A stretch of DNA of 64,000 bases from Luteipulveratus halotolerans (GTDB lineage Bacteria > Actinomycetota > Actinomycetes > Actinomycetales > Dermatophilaceae). Below, piece by piece: positions 28,718-36,383 of this stretch. The stretch covers positions 992,001 to 1,056,000 of the forward strand of contig NZ_LAIR01000002.1 of NCBI RefSeq assembly GCF_001247745.1, read 5' to 3'. The position numbers and the translations under genes are program-made. Position 1 is the first letter of the stretch, and each line of letters begins with the position of its first letter. The notes beneath the pieces were generated by a model. The model was given only the letters and a program-made list of their open reading frames with translations, did not search any database and was not told where the DNA came from.

Positions 28718-28730
28718 TCGTACGGCGTCG

Positions 28731-31313
28731 TCAGTCGCGCGCGGCGTCGCACGCCTGAGCGGCGAGCGCCCGGCGTACCGAGTCGCGGTTCTCGGCCACG
28801 ACCCGACGCAGACCGGCCGAGGCGTCGGCGTGGTCGGTCAGCCACTGCTCCGAGGCGTCGAGCAGACCCTGGTCGGCCAGGGGCAGCGGGTACATCAGCG
28901 TTGCGATCGACCCGGCCGTGGCCGTCGTCCGCGTCGCCCAGACGTCGGCGATCGCGTTGTGGAACTTCTCGACGTACGGCGCGAGCAGCTCGAGGTCGTG
29001 CACCGTCTGGAACCCGATGCCGATGGCGCGCAGCGTCTGGTTGGGCGCGTCGTCGCGCTCGACGACCAGACGCCAGGCCTCGGCCTTGGCCTCCGGCGTC
29101 GGACGTGCGGCGCGGGCGCGGGCAGCCCGCTCCGAGCCAGTCGCGGTGGCGTCCCGCTGCTGCTCTGCCGCGATCATCTCCTCGTCGGCGTGGCCCGTCG
29201 CGGCGAGCGCCGTGAGGAGGGTCCAGCGCATCTCGGTGTCGACCTCGAGGCCGGCGAGCGTGCTGGTGCCGTCGAGCAGGGCGCGCAGGTAGGCGGCGTC
29301 CTCGTCGCTGCTGGCCTCGGCCGCGAACGCCTGGACCAGCTGCAGCTGGGCGTCGCTGCCGGGGGCGGCCGAGACGGCGAGGCCACGCAGCGTGCTGGTG
29401 ATCTCGGCCAGCGTCGCCTCGCGGTGCTGCGGTGCGACGTAGCGCGCGGCCGCGACCCCGACCTGACCGAGCAGTGAGCGCAGCAGGTTGGAGTCGGTCT
29501 CCTCACGCAGCGTGGCGAGGCCGAGTGACACGAAGTCGCGCGCGGGCATCTGCGCGTCCCGCGTCATGTCCCAGGCCGCGCCGAGCACCAGCGCGCGGGG
29601 GAGTGAGTCGGTGAGCGCCCGCGGGTGGTCCAGGACCGTACGCAGGGACTGCTCGTCGAGCCGGATCTTGGCGTAGGCGAGGTCCTGGTCGTTGACGAGC
29701 AGGAGGTCGCCCTTCTGCTTGCCGACCAGCTGCGGCAGCTCGGTGCCGGCGCCGTCGATGTCGACCTCGACGCTGTCGGTGCGCACCAGCGACTCGCCCT
29801 CCAGCGCGTACAGGCCGACGGCCAGGCGGTGCGGCCGCAGGGTCGGCAGCTCGGTGGTCGCGGTCTGCTCGATCGACGCCGAGGTGATGACACCGTCGGC
29901 GTCGGTCTCGACGTGGGGGATGAGGGTGTTGACGCCGGCGGTCTCCAGCCACAGCTGCGACCACTGGCTCAGGTCGCGGCCGGAGGTCGCCTCCAGCTCG
30001 ACCAGCAGGTCACGCAGCGTGGTGTTGCCCCACTTGTGCTTGGCGAAGTAGGTGCGCAGACCGGCGACGAACGGCTCACGTCCGACGTAGGCCACCAGCT
30101 GCTTGAGCACCGAGGCGCCCTTGGCGTAGGTGATGCCGTCGAAGTTGACCTCCACCGCCTCCAGGTCGGTGATGTCGGCCGCGATCGGGTGGGTCGAGGA
30201 CAGCTGGTCCTGGTTGTAGGCCCAGGCCTTCTCGGCCGTGCCGAACGTCGTCCAGGCCGATTCCCACTGGGTGGCCTCGGCCTGACAGGTGGTCGAGGCC
30301 CACTCGGCGAACGACTCGTTGAGCCACAGGTCGTCCCACCACTGCATGGTGACCAGGTCGCCGAACCACATGTGCGCCAGCTCGTGCAGGATCGTCAGCG
30401 CGCGCCGCTCGACGATCGCGTCGGACACCTTGGCGCGGAAGACGTAGACCTCGGTGAAGGTCACGCACCCGGCGTTCTCCATGGCACCGGCGTTGTACTC
30501 CGGCACGAACAGCTGGTCGTACTTGCTGAACGGGTAGGGCTGGTCGAACTCCTCCTCGAAGAACGCGAAGCCCTTCTTGGTGCAGTCGAAGATGTTGTCG
30601 GCGTCGAGGTAGGGGCGCAGCGACTTGCGGCAGTAGACACCCAGCGGCACCGTGCCGTTGCGGGTCTGCACCTCGTCGCGCACGACGTCGTACGGACCGG
30701 CGACCAGCGCGGTGATGTAGCAGCTCATGCGCTCGGTCGGCTCGAACGCCCAGGTGGCCGTCGGCTCCTGCTCGCCCTTGGGGTTGGTGTACGACCCCTG
30801 CGCGGCCACCGGCTCGGGCGCCGGCTGGTTGCTGATGACCTCCCAGCGCTGCGGCGCAGTCACCGTGAACCGGAACGTCGCCTTGAGATCGGGCTGCTCG
30901 AACACCGCGAACATGCGGCGGCAGTCGGCGACCTCGAACTGCGTGTAGAGGTAGACCTCCTGGTCGGTCGGGTCGACCATCCGGTGCAGACCCTCACCGG
31001 TGTTCATGTAGCGACCGGTCGACTCGATCACCAGCTCGTTGGACTCCTGCAGACCGGGCAGCGCGATGCGGTTGTCCGCGAAATGCGTTGCAGGGTCGAG
31101 CGACTCACCGTTGAGGGTGATGCTCTGGACGGAGTCGCCGATGAAGTCGATGAACGACTCGGCGCCGGCCGTACGCGCCCCGAAGGTCACCTCCGAACGC
31201 GTCGAGAACGTCTCCGGACCGGTCGTCAGGTCGAGGGTGACGTCGTAGGACTCGACGGCCAGCAGGTCGGCGCGGGTCCGCGCCTCCTCACGGGTGAGGT
31301 TCTTTCCAGGCAC
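28731..31313 (-). CDS. pepN: Aminopeptidase N (M1 family)
   Basis: An 860-aa zinc aminopeptidase that removes N-terminal residues from peptides in the cytoplasm. The exopeptidase motif is GAMEN, and the zinc site is HELAHMWFGDLVTMQWWDDLWLNE (HExxH with the third ligand Glu 18 residues on). The C-terminal ERAP1-like helical domain is complete. The start GTG 31313 gives PGKNLTREEARTRADLLAVE, the usual actinobacterial N-terminus. It is divergent from rpiB. Confidence 0.95.
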   Translation of the reverse strand: MPGKNLTREEARTRADLLAVESYDVTLDLTTGPETFSTRSEVTFGARTAGAESFIDFIGDSVQSITLNGESLDPATHFADNRIALPGLQESNELVIESTGRYMNTGEGLHRMVDPTDQEVYLYTQFEVADCRRMFAVFEQPDLKATFRFTVTAPQRWEVISNQPAPEPVAAQGSYTNPKGEQEPTATWAFEPTERMSCYITALVAGPYDVVRDEVQTRNGTVPLGVYCRKSLRPYLDADNIFDCTKKGFAFFEEEFDQPYPFSKYDQLFVPEYNAGAMENAGCVTFTEVYVFRAKVSDAIVERRALTILHELAHMWFGDLVTMQWWDDLWLNESFAEWASTTCQAEATQWESAWTTFGTAEKAWAYNQDQLSSTHPIAADITDLEAVEVNFDGITYAKGASVLKQLVAYVGREPFVAGLRTYFAKHKWGNTTLRDLLVELEATSGRDLSQWSQLWLETAGVNTLIPHVETDADGVITSASIEQTATTELPTLRPHRLAVGLYALEGESLVRTDSVEVDIDGAGTELPQLVGKQKGDLLLVNDQDLAYAKIRLDEQSLRTVLDHPRALTDSLPRALVLGAAWDMTRDAQMPARDFVSLGLATLREETDSNLLRSLLGQVGVAAARYVAPQHREATLAEITSTLRGLAVSAAPGSDAQLQLVQAFAAEASSDEDAAYLRALLDGTSTLAGLEVDTEMRWTLLTALAATGHADEEMIAAEQQRDATATGSERAARARAARPTPEAKAEAWRLVVERDDAPNQTLRAIGIGFQTVHDLELLAPYVEKFHNAIADVWATRTTATAGSIATLMYPLPLADQGLLDASEQWLTDHADASAGLRRVVAENRDSVRRALAAQACDAARD

Positions 31314-31452
31314 AGGTGGGCTCCAGGGTGCTCTCGAGCGGTGGCGACGGGTTCGTCCCGGGCATCGTGACACAGGCCACCGGTGGCAGGATGAGCGGTT
31401 GTGAGGGCCGCGGCGATGACCGGCCCCGCTCGAGGACGAAGGAGCGCACACG

Positions 31453-31920
31453 GTGCGAGTTCACATCGGCGGCGACCACGCGGCGTACGAGCTGCAGCGG
31501 GCCCTGGTGGCCTGGCTGGGGGAGCAGGGGCACGAGGTCGTCGACCACGGGCCGTTGGAGTACGACGCCCTGGACGACTACCCGGTGTTCGTGCTGCGCG
31601 CGGCCGAGGGCGTCGCGGGCGACGAGGGCTCGCTCGGCATCGTGCTCGGCGGCTCCGGCAACGGTGAGCAGATGGCGGCCAACAAGGTCGCGGGTGTGCG
31701 GGCGGCCCTGTGCTGCAACGCCGAGCTCGCGCAGCTGGCTCGTCAGCACAACAACGCGCAGATCATCTCGATCGGTGGCCGCTTCAGTGATGAGGAGACC
31801 GCCAAGGAGATGGTCTCGGCCTTCCTCTCGACCGAGTTCACGGGAGAGGAGCGCCACCAGCGCCGCATCGACATGGTGGAGGCGTACGAGCAGGACAAGT
31901 CTTTGCCTGACGCGCCCTGA
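31453..31920 (+). CDS. rpiB: Ribose-5-phosphate isomerase B
   Basis: A 155-aa RpiB/LacAB family enzyme interconverting ribose-5- and ribulose-5-phosphate. It shows VHIGGDHAAYELQ, the GIVLGGSGNGEQMAANKVAG active-site segment and the NNAQIISIGGRF segment. The family's catalytic Cys region reads IVLGGSGNG here, with Ser in the usual Cys position, as in actinobacterial RpiB. The start is GTG 31453 with AAGGAG 10-15 nt upstream. Confidence 0.93.
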   Translation: MRVHIGGDHAAYELQRALVAWLGEQGHEVVDHGPLEYDALDDYPVFVLRAAEGVAGDEGSLGIVLGGSGNGEQMAANKVAGVRAALCCNAELAQLARQHNNAQIISIGGRFSDEETAKEMVSAFLSTEFTGEERHQRRIDMVEAYEQDKSLPDAP

Positions 31921-32020
31921 GAGGTTATACCGCGCTCAAGTGCATGGATCAGGGATGAGCGTGTTAAGGAAACGGTAAAAGTATCCGGGAGGCCTGATTT
32001 TCCGCGGATAACTTTCCGTC

Positions 32021-33118
32021 GTGGCCATTGATGTGACGACCGCCCCACGGCGGATTGCCCGGCCCGTACGACGCGCAGTCGACGGGCCGGTCCCGACGAC
32101 CCAGCGCGCGGCGGTCGTCGGGCTCCTGGTGCTGATCGCGGCCACATCGGTGGGCATGCTCACCTGGCCCTCGCAGGTCTCGTACGCCCCCATCGTCCCG
32201 GTCGTCGTCGCGGCCGGTCTGTTCCTGCACGCCGTGCAGATGTACATCGTGTTCGCAGCATCCGGCGCCTCCTTGGTGCTGACCGCGGCCACGGCCCAGG
32301 ACGACCCGACCTCGCCGACCCTGCTGGCGGCGCTCGGTGTCGTGATGCTCCTGCTGGTCGCGGTCGACCGTCGTCGGGCACACCTCGGCATCTCGCCGTC
32401 AGCGGGTGCCTCGATGCTGGTCGACCTGCGCGACCGGCTGCGCGAGCTCGGGCGCATTCCGACCGACCTCCCGTCCGGGTGGCACGCCGAGAGCAGCATC
32501 CAGCCCGCGTTCGGCGACGCCTTCTCCGGTGACTTCCTGGTCGCCGGCAAGGGCGGCGACCAGCTCGACCTCGCGCTCGTCGACGTGTCCGGCAAGGGTC
32601 TGCAGGCCGGCACGCGGTCGCTGATGCTCTCCGGTGCGTTCGCGAGCCTCCTCGACGCCACGCGGCCCGCTCAGTTCCTGCCGGCCGCCAACAGCTACCT
32701 GCTGCGTCAGGGCTGGTCCGAGGGCTTCGCGACGGCGGTGCACGTCTCGGTCGACCTGCGGACGGGCGCGTACGACGTGGGGTCGGCCGGTCATCCCGCT
32801 GCTGTGCACTACCACGCCGGCTCCGGTCAGTGGACGCCCATCGAGGGGACGGACGGCGTCCTGCTCGGGGTGCTCGACGGTGACCTGGCCCAGTTCGAGC
32901 GCGTCGAGGGGCGGCTGGAGCGCGGTGACGCGCTGCTGCTCTACACCGACGGTGTGATCGAGGACCGCGACGCCGATCTCGCCCAGGGCGTGGACCACAT
33001 GCTCGGCGCCGCCGACCGTGCCGTGGGTGACGGCCCGGGCATGGCCGACCGCATCTGCGCTGCGGCGATGGCCGGTGAGGACGACGACCGCGCGGTCGTC
33101 GTCGTGTGGCGCGACTAG
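32021..33118 (+). CDS. Membrane-anchored PP2C/SpoIIE-type phosphatase (RsbU-like)
   Basis: A 365-aa protein with an N-terminal domain of about three to four membrane segments (residues 29-115) and a C-terminal SpoIIE-type PPM phosphatase. Metal-binding motifs are FSGDFLVAGKG, ALVDVSGKGLQAG and LLYTDGVIEDRD. Such enzymes dephosphorylate anti-anti-sigma factors in partner-switching control of stress sigma factors, but no anti-sigma gene is adjacent. GTG 32021 lacks a close Shine-Dalgarno; TAACTT at 32009-32014 would fit a leaderless transcript. Confidence 0.87.
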   Translation: MAIDVTTAPRRIARPVRRAVDGPVPTTQRAAVVGLLVLIAATSVGMLTWPSQVSYAPIVPVVVAAGLFLHAVQMYIVFAASGASLVLTAATAQDDPTSPTLLAALGVVMLLLVAVDRRRAHLGISPSAGASMLVDLRDRLRELGRIPTDLPSGWHAESSIQPAFGDAFSGDFLVAGKGGDQLDLALVDVSGKGLQAGTRSLMLSGAFASLLDATRPAQFLPAANSYLLRQGWSEGFATAVHVSVDLRTGAYDVGSAGHPAAVHYHAGSGQWTPIEGTDGVLLGVLDGDLAQFERVEGRLERGDALLLYTDGVIEDRDADLAQGVDHMLGAADRAVGDGPGMADRICAAAMAGEDDDRAVVVVWRD

Positions 33119-33177
33119 CGCAGATCGAGCAGACAGCACCGACCTGGTCGGTCGCCACCGGGGGAGTGGCCGAGCAT

Positions 33178-33215
33178 GACGAAGGGCCGAGGACACCCGT
33201 CCTCGGCCCTTCGTC
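33178..33215. terminator. Terminator between the phosphatase and antitoxin-like genes
   Basis: A perfect 17-bp stem (33178-33194 with 33199-33215) with a 4-nt loop lies between convergent genes. Confidence 0.75.
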
Positions 33216-33247
33216 GTCAGCGGCCGAGCTGAGTCAGCCGCCGTAGG

Positions 33248-33439
33248 TCACTGCTGCGGAGCCTCGCCCTGGCCGGCGTCGCCGCCACCGAGCTTGTCGT
33301 TGGCGAAGTCCTGAGCCTGGTCGATCTTGTCGGCGTGCTCACCGCCGGTCTTTTCGTCGACGAAGTCGCCACCCTTCTCGACAGCGTCCTGCAGCTTGTC
33401 GCCGCCGAGCTTGTCCTTGGCGTCGTCCAGAAGACCCAT
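33248..33439 (-). CDS. MT0933-like (Rv0909-type) antitoxin family protein
   Basis: A 63-aa highly charged protein beginning MGLLDDAKDKLGGDKLQD and containing KGGDFVDEKTGGEHADKIDQ. This is the pattern of the small actinobacterial proteins annotated as MT0933-like antitoxins. No toxin gene is adjacent on either side, so an antitoxin role is doubtful here; many members are solitary. ATG 33439 has an AGGAGTGA Shine-Dalgarno upstream. Confidence 0.8.
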   Translation of the reverse strand: MGLLDDAKDKLGGDKLQDAVEKGGDFVDEKTGGEHADKIDQAQDFANDKLGGGDAGQGEAPQQ

Positions 33440-33658
33440 GAGATCACTCCTCGTATCAGCACCGGTCGGAGCCGGAGTCATGCCCGGCTCTTCACCGGGC
33501 GACTGATGCGAACCTATGCACACGAGCGCACCGACGTCGAGACCTCAGGCCGCGATGCGGAAGGGATGACGAGGCGTACGGCCCGGAAAGGCGGAGTGAG
33601 CGGCGTCGCCAGGGCGCCATCGCGACGGCGTGTCCGCCGGGCGTGTCGGCCGTGATGG

Positions 33659-33729
33659 AGCGGGTGACGAGAATCGAACTCGCGTAGCCAGTTTGGAAGA
33701 CTGGGGCTCTACCATTGAGCTACACCCGC
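33659..33729 (-). tRNA. tRNA-Gly (anticodon UCC)
   Basis: A 71-nt cloverleaf: acceptor GCGGGTG with CACCCGC, anticodon arm CCAGT-CTTCCAA-ACTGG with anticodon TCC, T arm GAGTTCGATTCTC. The CCA end is encoded at 33656-33658. Confidence 0.94.
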
Positions 33730-33840
33730 GTGCACGACCTCGCCCATGAGCGATGCCCGCTGCGGAGCAGGTCGTGCGGGGCGTTAGCCTACTGCCCCGA
33801 ACGAGCCGGTCCCAACTCGCCCTGGGACGAGCTCGGTCCA

Positions 33841-33902
33841 CGGGGTATGGCGCAGCTTGGTAGCGCGTCCGCTTTGGGAGCGGAAGGCCGCCGGTTCGAA
33901 TC
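33841..33902 (+). pseudogene. tRNA-Pro (anticodon UGG), 5' 62 nt, cut in the T loop by element insertion
   Basis: The sequence runs through a normal acceptor strand (CGGGGTA), D arm, anticodon arm (CCGC-TTTGGGA-GCGG, anticodon TGG) and the 5' side of the T arm (GCCGGTTCGAATC), then stops matching any tRNA. The missing 12 nt, CGGCTACCCCGA, are found at 44770-44781, beyond the element. Joining the two pieces gives a perfect 74-nt tRNA-Pro with all acceptor and T-stem pairs. Confidence 0.92.
33897..33902. other. attL core (CGAATC)
   Basis: The six bases CGAATC are the only sequence shared at both junctions of the element with tRNA-Pro (here and at 44764-44769). The flanking bases differ, T versus A before and T versus C after. 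Crossover over a 6-bp core is how Tn554-type recombinases work. Confidence 0.75.
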
Positions 33903-33914
33903 TTACCTCTAGTG
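33903..33914 (+). repeat. Left terminal inverted repeat of the element
   Basis: TTACCTCTAGTG here is matched, with one mismatch, by the reverse complement of 44752-44763 (TTATCTCTAGTG). Both lie directly inside the CGAATC cores, so they are probably recombinase binding sites. Confidence 0.75.
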
Positions 33915-33968
33915 TGTGGTAGGTACGTGCAGGTCAGGACGGTGATGACATGTCGTCATCGTCAGCCA

Positions 33969-34042
33969 CGGGGTGTGGCGCAGTTTGGTAGCGCATTGCG
34001 TTTGGGACGCAAGGGCCGCAGGTTCAAATCCTGTCACCCCGA
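33969..34042 (+). tRNA. Element-borne replacement tRNA-Pro (anticodon UGG)
   Basis: A complete 74-nt cloverleaf: acceptor CGGGGTG with CACCCCG, D arm GCGCAGTTTGGTAGCGC, anticodon arm TGCG-TTTGGGA-CGCA with anticodon TGG, T arm GCAGGTTCAAATCCTGT. No CCA is encoded. It differs from the split host tRNA in the acceptor, anticodon and T stems, so it is not a recent duplicate. It has the same anticodon as the host tRNA it interrupts, and lies 54 bp inside the left end. Confidence 0.95.
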
Positions 34043-34058
34043 CTCAGAGGGGTCGTCC

Positions 34059-34100
34059 TCGCACGCCGTCACGTCTCCAGGGGGACGTGACGGCGTGCGA
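34059..34100 (+). terminator. Terminator after the replacement tRNA-Pro
   Basis: A perfect 17-bp stem (34059-34075 with 34084-34100) with an 8-nt loop follows the tRNA by 16 bp. Confidence 0.7.
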
Positions 34101-34156
34101 TACGGCTCCTGTCGAGCGGGCGACGGAGCCCGCCTCGAAGGTCGTCACAGGGGGCT

Positions 34157-34705
34157 GTGGTGCTGGGATTCGCGGTTGTAGATGTTCAGGTCGATGAGTC
34201 GGTCTCTGTGTGGCTGGTCTCGCAGGACAGCGCGACGTGGGCAGAGAACACAAACGCTGTGACGTTCTCCGGAGACACCGAGAAACTTTCGGAGCGGCTC
34301 GGCGTGATGATTGCCGAGCGGTACGTGTTCACCACAGACCGCACACCCGGCGACTTCCCGGCGTTAGCGCGAGTGGGAGCGGCGCCCGTTGGTGCCGCGG
34401 TCCTTCGCGGAGCGGTCACCGATGAGTTGGCCCGCTTGGCAGGGGAGTTCCAGGCGGAGGTCGCCTCTCGTGGCAAGGGCCGCCCGCTGGTGGAGCCGGA
34501 CTGGCCGACCCTTCCCGGCACGGAACGATGCGTGACGGCGCTCGACCTGGCGAACGTGCTCCGCGCGACGTGGACAGCATGGCTGCGGTTGGACGGGCTC
34601 CGCTTGCAGCGCGCCTACCTGACCCCGGCCGATGATCAGCCGCGGCTGTTGCCGCCAGCGTTCGTGGAAGCCGCCACGGTGCATCCGTTGCCGGTGCAGG
34701 CATGA
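34157..34705 (+). CDS. Hypothetical protein coupled to the exonuclease-BRCT gene
   Basis: A 182-aa soluble protein from GTG 34157 (GGGGG just upstream). It opens with strands (LGFAVVDVQVDESVSVWLVS), has a central SERLGVMIAERYVF helix and a long C-terminal helical region (CVTALDLANVLRATWTAWLR). I do not recognise a family. Its stop overlaps the next start by 4 bp (ATGA), so the two proteins are probably made together and may form one functional unit. Confidence 0.75.
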   Translation: MVLGFAVVDVQVDESVSVWLVSQDSATWAENTNAVTFSGDTEKLSERLGVMIAERYVFTTDRTPGDFPALARVGAAPVGAAVLRGAVTDELARLAGEFQAEVASRGKGRPLVEPDWPTLPGTERCVTALDLANVLRATWTAWLRLDGLRLQRAYLTPADDQPRLLPPAFVEAATVHPLPVQA

Positions 34706-35904
34706 GCCTGAACTTCACCGCGCTGGACTTCGAGACGGCCAACCACTCGCGCGCGAGCGTGTGTCGGGTCGGGCTCACGAAGGTGCGCGACGGCCGGGCG
34801 GTAGACGCACACGGGTGGACGATCCGGCCACCCGTGGCGCACAACTGGTTCGACGCGTTCAACACCCGACTGCACGGCATCGGCCCGGGCGATGTGGTCG
34901 CGGCTCCGGGTTGGGGTGAGTCGCTGGCCCAGATCACCGAGTACATCGGCGAGGACGTCGTCGTCGCGCACAACGCCGCGTTCGACCTGTCGGTGCTGCG
35001 GGAGGCGTGCATCGCCGAAGGACTGCCGTGGCCGTCGATCGACTTCCTGTGCACTCTGCTGTCGGCCAGGCGAGTGTTCGACCTGCACTCCTACCGGTTG
35101 CCGTTCATCATGCGCGCCTGCGGGGTGGAGTTGCTCGCACACCATGACGCGACCGCCGATGCGTGGGCTGCTGCCACGGTCATGACTGCCATGGTCGCCC
35201 GGACAGGCTCCGGATCGCTGGAGGAGTTCGCAGCGACGCACCGGCTGCGGATCGGGCACATCGAGTCGGGCCTGTACGTCGCGGCTCGGTGGAACCCGCC
35301 GAACAACGGCCTGGTCGCCCCTGACGGCAACCCGGACGCCGATCCTGATGGGCCACTGTTCGAGAAGGTCGTCGTGTTCACCGGGACTCTCGCGTCCATG
35401 CGCCGACAGGAGGCTTGGGAGCAGGTCGCCGCGGCCGGTGGGGTCCCGGAGAAGAACGTCACCAAACGCACCCACGTGCTTGTCGCGGGCGACCTGAACC
35501 CGGCGACGTTCTCCCCGGACGCGACCACGACCGCCCGGGTGACGAAGGCGTTCGCGTTGAAGGACGCAGGGCAGCCGATCGAGGTGATGACCGAGCACGA
35601 CTTCCTCCAGGCGATCACCCCAGGCGGCGGAGGCGACTCATCCGACTTGGACCTGCTGCTGTCCGGGGATGACCCAACACCGGACAGCAGCCCCTTCTAC
35701 GCGGGCCTGAATCACCCTGAGGGGCGTGCGACCGGGGGCGAACCGTGCGTGGTCTGCGATGAGCCGATCGCTTCGGGCGCCGCGTGGGTGTGGCGTGACC
35801 GGCACGTGTGCGGCTCGGCGTGCAACGTCACAGTGAAGCGCTGGTACAAGCGGTGGATCGCGGTTGGTAGGCCACCCGGCGGGTGGGTTCGCCGACGACG
35901 TTAG
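34702..35904 (+). CDS. DEDDh 3'-5' exonuclease fused to BRCT domain and zinc-binding tail
   Basis: A 400-aa three-domain protein. Residues 1-170 are a DnaQ-type exonuclease with Exo I D9-x-E11 (TALDFETA), Exo II AHNAAFD (D95) and Exo III H148-x4-D153. Residues of about 214-310 form a BRCT domain (KVVVFTGTLASMRRQEAWEQ, then VTKRTHVLVAGD), as in ligase and RFC large subunits. The C-terminus has C-x2-C and H-x-C-x3-C (CVVCDEP, then DRHVCGSACN), probably a small zinc fold, and a basic end. The architecture suggests processing of DNA ends. It is cargo of the element; a defence or plasmid/phage-repair role is inferred. Confidence 0.85.
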   Translation: MSLNFTALDFETANHSRASVCRVGLTKVRDGRAVDAHGWTIRPPVAHNWFDAFNTRLHGIGPGDVVAAPGWGESLAQITEYIGEDVVVAHNAAFDLSVLREACIAEGLPWPSIDFLCTLLSARRVFDLHSYRLPFIMRACGVELLAHHDATADAWAAATVMTAMVARTGSGSLEEFAATHRLRIGHIESGLYVAARWNPPNNGLVAPDGNPDADPDGPLFEKVVVFTGTLASMRRQEAWEQVAAAGGVPEKNVTKRTHVLVAGDLNPATFSPDATTTARVTKAFALKDAGQPIEVMTEHDFLQAITPGGGGDSSDLDLLLSGDDPTPDSSPFYAGLNHPEGRATGGEPCVVCDEPIASGAAWVWRDRHVCGSACNVTVKRWYKRWIAVGRPPGGWVRRRR

Positions 35905-36375
35905 TGCCGGGGGACTTTCGTCGTCTGGTCGTTGTCAGTGCCGTTGACTACGCTGCTTTGGTCAGCCCTTCGGCTGCTGGAGTGGGAGGGGAGGGGATAG
36001 ATGAGCAACTACAGCGCGGCTCAGTTCGGAGCGACTGTGCTCGAAGACTTCCAGCGCCGTCAGGCACGGTCGTCGCGCATCGAAATGTCGATGAGCCGGG
36101 AATCGGCTCTTGAGCCAAAAGGTCTCGGTCACCCTGACTACGAGGCGCTCAGCGTGGGCGACAGACGCACGGCACCGATGGTGGCCGCATTTATCGATCT
36201 GACCAACTTCACCGGACGTACGTTCTGGGACGACCAAGACGAGGTTGTTGACCTGGCGCACGCCATCCTTTCGGGCTTCATCGAGGTCGTGACGTTGTTC
36301 GGCGGCCACCCACTCGGGCTCCGCGGCGACGGCCTATTCGCGGGGTTCAGCCCGGGAGACCCGAGCACCACCGCG

Positions 36376-36383
36376 GCGATGGC
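36376..36383 (+). repeat. ISL3 target-site duplication, left copy
   Basis: GCGATGGC occurs here and at 37811-37818, directly at both ends of the ISL3-type element. Eight-bp duplications are usual for ISL3-family elements. Confidence 0.85.

Noticed and set aside
33248..33439. Toxin-antitoxin locus
   Set aside because: The protein belongs to an antitoxin-named family but no toxin-like frame lies within several hundred bases on either strand.
33943..33959. Short palindrome GATGAC-ATGTC-GTCATC between the split tRNA and the replacement tRNA
   Set aside because: A 6-bp stem is too short to call a terminator or operator with confidence; recorded only as a possible recombinase or excisionase site.
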